Source: Cyanobacteria bacterium NC_groundwater_1444_Ag_S-0.65um_54_12 (GTDB lineage Bacteria > Cyanobacteriota > Sericytochromatia > S15B-MN24 > VGJW01). Taken from it: a stretch of DNA of 5,257 bases. The DNA lies in NCBI GenBank assembly GCA_016267585.1, contig JACQUT010000255.1, forward strand, positions 1 through 5,257. Reading direction: 5' to 3'. A program made the position numbers and the translations under genes. The notes under the pieces were generated by a model, which saw nothing but the letters and a program-made list of their open reading frames with translations, was not told the origin of the DNA and ran no database searches. Positions 1 through 5,110 of this stretch are shown in pieces (position 1 is the stretch's first letter; the number at the start of each line of letters is the position of its first letter).

Positions 1-1
1 A

Positions 2-457
2 GGTAATGGCAAGGCCGGTAATGATTTACAAAAGGGTATCGTGGATAATCCTGATACCAGCATCGATGCTCCGCTAGCGGTGGCAGTCGATCAAGCTAAC
101 CGGGCTGTTTACTTTACCGATACTAATAATGGTCAAGTTGTTCGCATCGACGGAGACCTCAATGCTGTGCCAACCTTCACGGCGACGGTCGTGGCCAAAG
201 ATCTCGACCACCCGGGAGGGATCACTTTTAACCCGGCAACCAAGCATCTATTGATCGCCGATACGTCAAGCAATCGGATTCTTGTCTGGGACGGCGTGAC
301 CGGGCTCCATGCCAAGGCTACTTGCTCGGCGACTGCCGATCCAGCTACCGCGATCATCTGGCCGCAAAGTTTAGCGCTGGTCGGAGCGGAAGATTTCCCG
401 CTTTATTTTTCGGATTTCACCAGTAATCGGATACGCATACTGAATATTCGACCTTGA
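2..457 (+). CDS. NHL-repeat beta-propeller protein, C-terminal part
   Basis: The frame is open to the left edge, so the gene begins before the window; the GTG at 41 is only an internal codon. About 151 residues are visible. They start with a Gly-rich linker (GNGKAG), which in NHL proteins usually precedes a propeller blade. Three blade-like units follow, each with the pattern hydrophobic core, then YFTDTNNGQVVRID, LLIADTSSNRILVWD or LYFSDFTSNRIRILN. These D-T/F-x-x-N-R-I/V motifs are the NHL hallmark. NHL propellers are generally binding scaffolds, often extracytoplasmic, without catalysis. The ligand cannot be told from this fragment, and any signal peptide lies outside the window. The gene ends at TGA 455-457, only 6 bases from the converging small gene at 464, and I see no terminator hairpin between them. 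Family assignment is firm; function is unknown. Confidence 0.85.
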   Translation, partial: GNGKAGNDLQKGIVDNPDTSIDAPLAVAVDQANRAVYFTDTNNGQVVRIDGDLNAVPTFTATVVAKDLDHPGGITFNPATKHLLIADTSSNRILVWDGVTGLHAKATCSATADPATAIIWPQSLALVGAEDFPLYFSDFTSNRIRILNIRP

Positions 458-463
458 TTATAC

Positions 464-646
464 TTAGAAGTTTCCCTCGTCGATTTCCCGCAGCACATTT
501 GCCAGCTCATCCACCGAGGAGACGAGACGGTACCAGCGTTCGTCGGCGGTAGTGTTAGTAGCCAGTCGTTCAATTGCGGCATTCAAGCAAACCGGGACAT
601 GGGCTAGCAAGGAGTGTTCGTGATCGCCTGTTGCTGAGCAAGACAT
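464..646 (-). CDS. small 60-residue protein, last gene of the RiPP-like operon
   Basis: The ATG at 646 is preceded by GGAG (659-656) with 9-base spacing, and the frame runs 60 residues to TAA. I do not recognise the family. The N-terminal half carries two cysteines (C3, C20) and three histidines (H9, H11, H16). The C-terminal half is acidic and looks helical, ending SVDELANVLREIDEGNF. There is no signal peptide or membrane segment. It lies 106 bases after the metalloprotease gene on the same strand and fills the space up to the converging NHL gene. This position, with the good ribosome site, argues for a real gene. It could be a second substrate peptide, an immunity or accessory protein, or a small regulator; the sequence does not decide. 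The absence of family recognition and the short length keep confidence moderate. Confidence 0.55.
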   Translation of the reverse strand: MSCSATGDHEHSLLAHVPVCLNAAIERLATNTTADERWYRLVSSVDELANVLREIDEGNF

Positions 647-649
647 CTT

Positions 650-662
650 AGCGGTCTCCGCT
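650..662 (-). promoter_or_regulatory. hairpin covering the ribosome site of the 60-residue gene
   Basis: Inverted repeat AGCGG/CCGCT with a 3-base loop. On the minus strand the GGAG ribosome site (659-656) lies across the 5' arm and loop. If it folds in mRNA it would partly hide the site and reduce initiation at the ATG at 646. The repeat is seen; the regulatory effect is inference. Confidence 0.35.
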
Positions 663-752
663 TGTCTGAACGTGCATCCTTGCGACTACCGGTCAGGAGG
701 TTTCCGAACCATCCCCAGATTTCCTTCGGCAAAGCTGCCGGGGTCTTGAGCC

Positions 753-2066
753 TCACGAATTGTGAGAGTTGTCAAATTCAGTTTCGGCTTTTCGGGCCGA
801 CCGCCATTTTGCCAGGCGGGGCCAAAGATCGCGCCAGAGCGTCCGGACAAATAATATCTCGATCACGCCCTGAATCATCAAGGTCACCGAGCCGTCTGCC
901 AGCAACCGGTAATTGTGCGCTAGCCACCCCTGCCAGGTATTGTTGCCGGCCTGCCAGAGCAAACTCAGGATGGTAGGTATGCCATACCGGAAGAAAATTC
1001 CGAGGGACACGGCTGAGCCCACCAGAACGAGTAGGGAAAAGAGCTGGATTTTCCGGCGATCGCCCACCGCCAAAGCGGCGAGCGGACTGGGTGACTGTTG
1101 GCTGCGCCGACGCCATTGAACGAAACGGGTGAGTTTCTGATGAGTGACCAGCCTTTTTGCCAAGTAGCGTAGATAGCCGAGCGATTCGGGATGCAGGTTG
1201 TGGCAGCGCAAGAGATCCATGAGCACGAAATAGAGGTCCGTGCGCATGAAAACCTGTACCTGGAACATGACAAGCAAGAAACCACAGAGCAGGACCACCT
1301 GCAACAAACTCGCCAGCAAGGCTGGCAGGGGGAGCCAGGCTATAGCGAGCAGCGCCATTGCCGCTAACAGCAAATCGGTCGCCATGCCGGCCAAATATAC
1401 GCGGTAGCGCTGATAGCGCGGGCATGACCACAACCCGGTGACATCCGTCTGCACGACCAGGTTAGCCAGCCTGGTGCCCAGGCCAATCCAGGCCGGCACC
1501 CCATAAGAACGCGCTGCTATCAGATGCGCGAGTTCATGTAAGGCTATCATCCCGTAAAAGATTGCACTGTTGAACAGCATTACCCAGAGCAATGTGGTCG
1601 ACCAAAAAAAGTCCTGATAGCCAGGCAATAGCCCGGGCCGTAGCACCAGCGTGACCAGCGCGGCGCTCACCAGTGTCGCGTAAACTACTTTGGCTGGAAT
1701 TCCAAAGAGCCACTGCACGTGTCCCGGGCGAAGCCAGACCAAATTAGGCGGCTTGCTAGCTTTTTCTGCAACAGAACGGCCATCGACGGCTGCGATAAAA
1801 CCTACCTCCAGCAACTGTTCTATAAACGCGGTCACATCGATGACCTCTCCGCACTCGGCCGCTAGCTGTTCTTCGGCCAGGCGCGGCGTAGCACCCTGGC
1901 TGATAAGTTCGATGATACGGACTCCGACCGGCGGCAAACCAATAAACTCGCCGATATCCGGACGTCCCACAATATATTCCCCGTCCTCGCAGCGGATGTT
2001 AAGAGCATGTAATTGCAGCCTGGCTTCCGAGGCTATACTAGTGGGATACTGGCTCATACTTTGCAA
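753..2066 (-). CDS. PqqD-like domain fused to M50-type membrane zinc metalloprotease
   Basis: This is a 437-residue protein if it starts at TTG 2066, or 434 from the ATG at 2057. Residues ~15-95 look like a PqqD/RiPP-recognition winged helix: a G-E-Y beta strand, the segment IGEFIGLPPVGVRIIELI, then two helices ending FIEQLLEVGFI. A membrane domain follows, with hydrophobic segments near 121-142, 153-176, 223-243, 248-273, 341-371 and 388-408. HELAH at 177-181 is the HExxH zinc and catalytic motif. D277 in RTDLYF, 96 residues on, is the probable third zinc ligand, in the position of the N-x-D-G motif of M50/site-2 proteases. The protein is probably a membrane-embedded peptidase that acts on the operon's peptide, possibly also needed for its release or for self-protection. 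It overlaps the adenylating-enzyme gene, so translation is probably coupled. The substrate is inferred from context only. Confidence 0.85.
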   Translation of the reverse strand: MQSMSQYPTSIASEARLQLHALNIRCEDGEYIVGRPDIGEFIGLPPVGVRIIELISQGATPRLAEEQLAAECGEVIDVTAFIEQLLEVGFIAAVDGRSVAEKASKPPNLVWLRPGHVQWLFGIPAKVVYATLVSAALVTLVLRPGLLPGYQDFFWSTTLLWVMLFNSAIFYGMIALHELAHLIAARSYGVPAWIGLGTRLANLVVQTDVTGLWSCPRYQRYRVYLAGMATDLLLAAMALLAIAWLPLPALLASLLQVVLLCGFLLVMFQVQVFMRTDLYFVLMDLLRCHNLHPESLGYLRYLAKRLVTHQKLTRFVQWRRRSQQSPSPLAALAVGDRRKIQLFSLLVLVGSAVSLGIFFRYGIPTILSLLWQAGNNTWQGWLAHNYRLLADGSVTLMIQGVIEILFVRTLWRDLWPRLAKWRSARKAETEFDNSHNS

Positions 2067-3214
2067 TCAAGCTCCGGCGGATCCATCATGGAATGTCGCC
2101 ATGGGCTATTTTCGCCGCAAGCCGGGCAATCTGGCAGACGCGGAACTTCTACATAATAAACATGATCGTAAAGCATGAGATTCCAATGGAAGATGCGGCC
2201 AATGGTCTGTGGCTTCAGTCCCGCCAGGTAGTAAATCGCTTCCAGCGCCCCGAAATGCCCGCTCAGATTTGCCGAAGGGGCTATGACGGCATTTAGCGGC
2301 GGCTCGTCATGTAAACGCTCGATACCAGCAGGTGCCTGCTGCTCCCACTTCGCTGCTTCATGGCGCTCGAAGCAGCTGACACAAGGCGATACGTAGGGTA
2401 AATAAAGCCCGCACAGTAACATGGGACCGGCATAACCACAGAGCAGCCAGGGAGTCCTGGTACTTAGCGCCGCTTCGTTGACCCAGCGCTGGATTTGCTC
2501 TATCGGGGTATCGGCGCAGAGCACGAAGAGTTCGCGTTGCTGCATTAGCGGAATCAGATCGGAGCAAGAACCGATTTGCAGCTCTTGGCCCGTTACCAGC
2601 ACCTGGGGATTTAGTTGTTGCAGGCGCTCGATTGCTACTGCTACTTTCGAGCGGCCAATGTCAGCTGAGGTATACAAAAGCTGGCGATTGAGGTTGGAAA
2701 CCTGAATGACATCAAAATCCACGCAATGTAGCTCACCTATGCCAGCTGCTACCAGGCTCGCCGCCAGAGCAGAACCGGCTCCGCCCAAGCCCAGCAACGT
2801 GACCCGCGAGCGTTTGAGGCGTAAGAGCGTCTCGTAGGGCGAGGATCTAGGCTCGGTATCCACCCAGGCGTAGTAGTGCAAGCTGCGCTCTTGACGTGCC
2901 AGCTCTGACGGGCTTAGCTCGGGTGGTGGCAAGGCCGCTGCGTCTTCCACGAACCCCTGCTCGATCAACGAAGTGATGCCGGCGCAAATGCTGTCTGCTG
3001 TCAGTTCCGGGTAGACTTGCTGCATTTGCTGGACCACTTCCGCTACCGTGCTGGTGCCATCTAGCAGGCCCAGTAATTGCCAGATATGTCCCTCTTCGTC
3101 TTCTATTTCGGCACTTACTCCGACCTGCAAGGTACCGATGCGAATGAGTTGCTTGGCGGTACGAAAAGGGTTATGGACCCGCTTGATGCGCGGTAGTCGT
3201 AAATTGTTTGACAT
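2054..3214 (-). CDS. E1/ThiF-like adenylating enzyme with N-terminal PqqD-like domain
   Basis: 386 residues. Residues ~10-92 match the PqqD/RiPP-recognition fold: strands around GVSAEIED and HIWQLLGLLDG, then helices VAEVVQQMQQVYP and ITSLIEQGFVED. This domain usually holds a leader peptide. Residues ~135-370 are an E1/ThiF domain: GLGGAG (142-147) for ATP, D166-F-D168, SNLNRQ (173-178), K190 and the metal-site-like CADTP (D235). CVSC (278-281) and CPAC (363-366) form the expected structural zinc site. The reaction is probably ATP-dependent adenylation of a peptide carboxylate or amide, as in the microcin C enzyme MccB, which has a similar size and plan; TOMM ThiF-like partner proteins are the main alternative. 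It sits between the precursor-like gene and the protease. No YcaO partner is present in the operon, which argues against azoline formation. I assign the fold firmly and the product chemistry only tentatively. Confidence 0.88.
   Translation of the reverse strand: MSNNLRLPRIKRVHNPFRTAKQLIRIGTLQVGVSAEIEDEEGHIWQLLGLLDGTSTVAEVVQQMQQVYPELTADSICAGITSLIEQGFVEDAAALPPPELSPSELARQERSLHYYAWVDTEPRSSPYETLLRLKRSRVTLLGLGGAGSALAASLVAAGIGELHCVDFDVIQVSNLNRQLLYTSADIGRSKVAVAIERLQQLNPQVLVTGQELQIGSCSDLIPLMQQRELFVLCADTPIEQIQRWVNEAALSTRTPWLLCGYAGPMLLCGLYLPYVSPCVSCFERHEAAKWEQQAPAGIERLHDEPPLNAVIAPSANLSGHFGALEAIYYLAGLKPQTIGRIFHWNLMLYDHVYYVEVPRLPDCPACGENSPWRHSMMDPPELDCKV
2072..2075 (-). promoter_or_regulatory. ribosome site that decides the protease start
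   Basis: GGAG at 2075-2072 is 5 bases before TTG 2066-2064 but 14 bases before ATG 2057-2055. The ATG forms an ATGA overlap with the TGA stop (2056-2054) of the upstream gene, typical of coupled re-initiation. The ribosome site favours TTG and the overlap favours ATG; the difference is three residues. Confidence 0.5.
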
Positions 3215-3215
3215 A

Positions 3216-3220
3216 CTCCC
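3216..3220 (-). promoter_or_regulatory. ribosome site abnormally close to the ThiF-like start
   Basis: GGGAG (3220-3216) is followed by a single T and then ATG (3214-3212). A spacing of 1 base is far below the usual 5-10. An in-frame TAA (3238-3236) lies upstream with no start codon in between. The next possible start, TTG at codon 29, would cut into the PqqD-like domain, so the ATG is retained and translation may be weak. Confidence 0.5.
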
Positions 3221-3229
3221 GAAACCGCT

Positions 3230-3259
3230 AAAAAATTATCGGCGGAGAAATTCCGCCGA
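3230..3259 (-). terminator. intrinsic terminator or attenuator between precursor and enzymes
   Basis: Perfect 8-bp GC-rich stem TCGGCGGA/TCCGCCGA (3259-3252 with 3246-3239) and a 5-base loop, followed on the minus strand by TAA and six T (3235-3230). It lies after the precursor-like gene and 15 bases before the ThiF-like start. Such a leaky terminator is a common way to make more precursor than enzyme in peptide operons. No separate promoter is obvious between it and the next gene, so read-through is expected. Confidence 0.75.
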
Positions 3260-3308
3260 CCTTACACCGTTTCCGATACCGATAGCCGTACCCGGTCAGT
3301 ATCCGCGC

Positions 3309-3329
3309 TATGGTTGTAGAATAACCATA
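3309..3329 (-). repeat. 7-bp inverted repeat downstream of the precursor gene
   Basis: TATGGTT (3309-3315) and AACCATA (3323-3329) can form a 7-bp stem with a 7-base loop. It has no T-run, so it is not an intrinsic terminator. It lies between the precursor stop and the 3230-3259 terminator and could protect the 3' end of the short precursor transcript or bind a regulator. Either role is inference. Confidence 0.35.
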
Positions 3330-3369
3330 TGATAATCGGTATACCCACTACCTGATCTGGCCAGGATAG

Positions 3370-3543
3370 TTAGCTGGTGAAGACAAAATAGCCATACGAA
3401 CGGTTGTTATAGGAACCAGCTGGTGTCTCCAGTTTTTCCATGCGACGGATCTTGATCTCTAGTTTTTTGCTTGGGGACTTTTCAACCGGAACTTGCTGCG
3501 CTTCCCGAGCCGGTAAATTAGAAAAATCTTTTGTTTCGATCAT
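3370..3543 (-). CDS. candidate RiPP precursor peptide, 57 residues
   Basis: ATG at 3543 with AGGAG (3558-3554) 10 bases upstream; stop TAA 3372-3370. The 57-residue product has no signal peptide and no cysteine. Residues 1-27 are polar and charged. Residues 28-41 (LEIKIRRMEKLETP) form a charged amphipathic stretch that could pair with a PqqD-like domain. Residues 43-57 (GSYNNRSYGYFVFTS) change character sharply: Gly, Ser, Tyr, Asn and Phe, with three Tyr and two Phe. This leader/core split, the first place in the operon, a strong-looking promoter, and the terminator separating it from the enzyme genes are all typical of a RiPP precursor. The Ala-Gly at 42-43 is a plausible cleavage point but is not demonstrated. 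I cannot name a family. It does not end in Asn like microcin C peptides. Confidence 0.72.
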   Translation of the reverse strand: MIETKDFSNLPAREAQQVPVEKSPSKKLEIKIRRMEKLETPAGSYNNRSYGYFVFTS

Positions 3544-3582
3544 AGTAACAATACTCCTAACAATAATACCCCTTCAGCTTTT

Positions 3583-3591
3583 ACTATAGCA
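3583..3591 (-). promoter_or_regulatory. extended -10 promoter of the peptide operon
   Basis: On the minus strand the region reads TGCTATAGT, an extended -10 (TGn plus TATAGT, one mismatch from TATAAT). It lies about 40 bases before the precursor ATG, giving a short untranslated leader of about 33 bases with AGGAG inside it. No good -35 is seen at 17 bases, which extended -10 promoters tolerate. Confidence 0.55.
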
Positions 3592-3601
3592 TAACTGACG
3601 A

Positions 3602-3677
3602 ACAATCTTGCTTTTCACCAGACAAGCAGGCAAACTACCATATTTGATAGTTTGAGCAATGCTAGCATAAAGATTGT
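3602..3677. repeat. nested inverted repeats in the divergent promoter region
   Basis: Outer arms ACAATCTT (3602-3609) and AAGATTGT (3670-3677) enclose inner arms CAAACTA (3631-3637) and TAGTTTG (3648-3654). The centres nearly coincide (about 3639 and 3642). They sit between the start of the peptide operon and the zinc-ribbon gene, overlapping the likely promoter of the latter. A shared operator or DNA-loop site is possible; both roles are inference. Confidence 0.4.
3644..3671 (+). promoter_or_regulatory. possible promoter of the zinc-ribbon gene
   Basis: TTGATA (3644-3649) and CATAAA (3666-3671) are separated by 16 bases. The -35 is good and the -10 is weak. The transcript would have a leader of about 55 bases before the ATG at 3733. 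The -35 overlaps the inner inverted repeat. Confidence 0.3.
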
Positions 3678-3732
3678 CGTATCGCTTGCTTGGCCCTGCC
3701 AGCCTTTATTGTCAAAGAAGAGGAAAAACGCC

Positions 3733-4023
3733 ATGGCTCCCATCGATCATGAAGAGAGATACTTCAAAGAACTAGAAGAGCGCCGGCTAGCAGAACGGCG
3801 CCATCAACAAGCAATTGCCGCGCAAGACCAAGAGCGTCAGTCACATTACATGCGTTGTCCTAAATGTGGTGGCCAGCTGGAAGTAATCCAGCATGAAAAC
3901 ATCGAAGTCGATCGCTGTAAGGATTGCTCCGGTATCTGGCTAGATGCTGGAGAACTGGAGTACCTGACTTCGACCACCAAAAGTTCTACTTTTTTCGGTT
4001 TTTTGACGAGACGCAAGTCCTGA
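3733..4023 (+). CDS. TFIIB-type zinc-ribbon protein (zf-TFIIB domain)
   Basis: The chosen start is ATG 3733, with AGAGG (3719-3723) 9 bases upstream; the longer TTG reading from 3652 would start inside the promoter region and lacks a ribosome site. The product is 96 residues. Residues 1-39 are highly charged, rich in Glu, Arg and Gln, and probably one long helix or coiled coil. Residues 42-78 are a zinc ribbon: CPKC (42-45) and CKDC (62-65), then SGIWLDAGELE, the signature of the bacterial zf-TFIIB family. Four cysteines should bind one zinc. The tail TFFGFLTRRKS is short and basic. The molecular role of this family is not well established. It is divergent from the peptide operon and converges on the response regulator with 8 bases between stops. 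No evident role in peptide maturation, although a shared divergent control region is possible. Confidence 0.88.
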   Translation: MAPIDHEERYFKELEERRLAERRHQQAIAAQDQERQSHYMRCPKCGGQLEVIQHENIEVDRCKDCSGIWLDAGELEYLTSTTKSSTFFGFLTRRKS

Positions 4024-4031
4024 ACGGTTGC

Positions 4032-4772
4032 CTAACAGGGCACGCTGCTTGCGGCAGCCGGTTTGAACTGGGTGGTTTCCGCTGCCTTCATGCAGCGGTA
4101 GCCCACCCCGCGCACTGTCTTGATGACTATGGGGCAACCCGGAAAATGCTCCAGTTTTTCGCGCAAGCGGCAGATGTGAACGTCGACCACGCGATCATCG
4201 CCAAAGAAATCGTCACCCCACACGCGATAGAGAATAGAATCGCGGCTAATGGCTTTACCGATGTTAGAAACCAGGAGATATAACAAGCTGTATTCTTTGA
4301 AGGGCAGCTCCAGCGTCTCGTCGCCAATCGTGACGACGTGCTGATCAGTGTCTATCACCAGACCGTCGATTTGCAAGCGGTTATGGCTTTCCACCAGCGA
4401 GCGTTTCAACCGGTCAACCCGGCGTAAATTAGCTTTCACCCGGGCGGTCAACTCGATCAGACTGAAGGGCTTGGTGATGTATTCGTCAGCACCGATCGCG
4501 AGTCCCACTACTTTGTCAGTGTCGGTCCCTTTGGCGGTGAGCATGATGATCGGCATGACCAGCTCTGGCCGAACCGTGCGGCACACTTCCAGACCATCGA
4601 TATCTGGCATCATGAGGTCGAGAATTAGCAGATCCGGACGCTCTCGCCTGGCAGTATCGATTGCGGCGCGTCCGCTGGCAACCGTCAGTACAGTATAACC
4701 TTCGTATTCGAGCTGCTTTTGTAAAAGCAAACGGATGTTGGGATCATCGTCGGCGACTAGAATCTTGGCCAC
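4032..4772 (-). CDS. OmpR/PhoB-family two-component response regulator
   Basis: The start is GTG 4772 (246 residues). AAGGAGGT lies just upstream (4783-4776), whereas the longer TTG reading from 4796 would place that site inside the gene. Residues 1-118 are a receiver domain: acidic pocket D9-D10, phospho-acceptor D52 in LILDLMMPDIDG, T79, and K101 in ITKPF, so all key residues are present. Residues ~133-232 are a winged-helix DNA-binding domain with the ELPFKEYSLLYLL and VDVHICRLREKLE helices and the VRGVGYRC hairpin typical of OmpR/PhoB proteins. The C-terminal ~14 residues are an Ala/Ser-rich tail. It probably binds tandem direct repeats when phosphorylated. No sensor kinase is adjacent, so it is an orphan in this window. 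Repeats 85-135 bases upstream of its start (4857-4907) are candidate binding sites. Its signal and target genes are unknown. Confidence 0.95.
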   Translation of the reverse strand: MAKILVADDDPNIRLLLQKQLEYEGYTVLTVASGRAAIDTARRERPDLLILDLMMPDIDGLEVCRTVRPELVMPIIMLTAKGTDTDKVVGLAIGADEYITKPFSLIELTARVKANLRRVDRLKRSLVESHNRLQIDGLVIDTDQHVVTIGDETLELPFKEYSLLYLLVSNIGKAISRDSILYRVWGDDFFGDDRVVDVHICRLREKLEHFPGCPIVIKTVRGVGYRCMKAAETTQFKPAAASSVPC

Positions 4773-4812
4773 AGGACCTCCTTCGTGTAACCGCAATCTT
4801 GACCCGGATCTC

Positions 4813-4825
4813 GTCCATAATGGAC
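4813..4825. repeat. 13-base palindrome upstream of the response regulator
   Basis: GTCCAT and ATGGAC flank a single A, giving a perfect 6-bp inverted repeat. It lies about 40 bases before the regulator's GTG, where a promoter or transcription start would be expected, so it could be an operator for a dimeric repressor. The symmetry is seen; the role is inference. Confidence 0.4.
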
Positions 4826-4856
4826 CACCATACGAACGGACCAGCTTGCAGTACCC

Positions 4857-4907
4857 GTTAATAATCCAGGTTAATAATATTCTACCACCGAGGCTGGGGT
4901 TACTAAT
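4857..4907. repeat. three GTTAATAAT-like direct repeats
   Basis: GTTAATAAT occurs at 4857-4865 and 4870-4878 (13 bases apart), and GTTACTAAT, one mismatch, at 4899-4907. OmpR/PhoB-type regulators bind head-to-tail repeats about one helical turn apart, so the first pair is a reasonable candidate site for the neighbouring regulator. 13 is longer than the typical 11-base PhoB spacing. Confidence 0.45.
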
Positions 4908-4960
4908 CTCCGGTCAATTGAGCTATTGTTGCCGATTTTTGAAAGATAAGAAGCCGCAAA

Positions 4961-5008
4961 AAAGCTTTACTACAGCTTTATGCCAGAAAAGCTGGCAATT
5001 TTTCTTTT
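4961..5008 (+). terminator. terminator with alternative pairing, attenuator-like
   Basis: TGCCAG (4981-4986) pairs with CTGGCA (4992-4997) across a 5-base loop, followed by ATTTTTCTTTT, an intrinsic terminator on the plus strand. AGCTTT (4974-4979) can pair either with AAAGCT upstream (4961-4966) or with AAAGCT (4988-4993), which includes part of the terminator's loop and right arm. No plus-strand gene ends just before it, so it may end a leader transcript of the lipoprotein gene. Confidence 0.5.
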
Positions 5009-5110
5009 CTTGTGACTTCCTTGAACTGATCATCACTTGATCTTTACAACTAAGCACCGAATTTGCTAGCTTGTACCGGTTTGATGACCAACTCGCTAGC
5101 TAGGTATTCA

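Larger units (their letters stand above)
4773..5110. other. 338-base divergent regulatory region
   Basis: This gap separates the starts of the response regulator (-) and the lipoprotein (+). It holds the regulator's strong ribosome site, a 13-base palindrome (4813-4825), three GTTAATAAT-like repeats (4857-4907), and a hairpin/U-run structure (4961-5008). The open frames crossing it have no ribosome site or protein-like composition. I see no tRNA or recognisable riboswitch. Confidence 0.6.

Noticed and set aside
662..976. 104-residue plus-strand frame opposite the end of the protease gene
   Set aside because: Low-complexity Arg/Ser/Pro composition opposite a well-supported gene; a shadow frame.
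1690..2178. 162-residue plus-strand frame spanning the ThiF/protease junction
   Set aside because: Antisense to two genes with clear domain motifs; Ser/Pro-rich composition typical of a shadow.
2054..3214. Housekeeping ThiF/MoeB role in thiamine or molybdopterin synthesis
   Set aside because: The N-terminal PqqD-like domain and the neighbouring precursor-like and protease genes fit peptide modification; no thiamine or molybdopterin genes are nearby.
3262..3348. 28-residue minus-strand frame starting at GTG between the precursor and the ThiF-like gene
   Set aside because: It starts at GTG with a poorly spaced AGG, has no recognisable leader/core pattern, and ends at the terminator by chance as far as can be seen.
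3652..3732. Longer TTG start for the zinc-ribbon protein
   Set aside because: It would add 27 residues encoded within the promoter and inverted-repeat region, with no ribosome site, whereas ATG 3733 has AGAGG at 9 bases.
4735..5040. 101-residue plus-strand frame over the regulatory region
   Set aside because: It starts inside the response regulator on the opposite strand, has no ribosome site and runs through the intrinsic terminator; composition is not protein-like.
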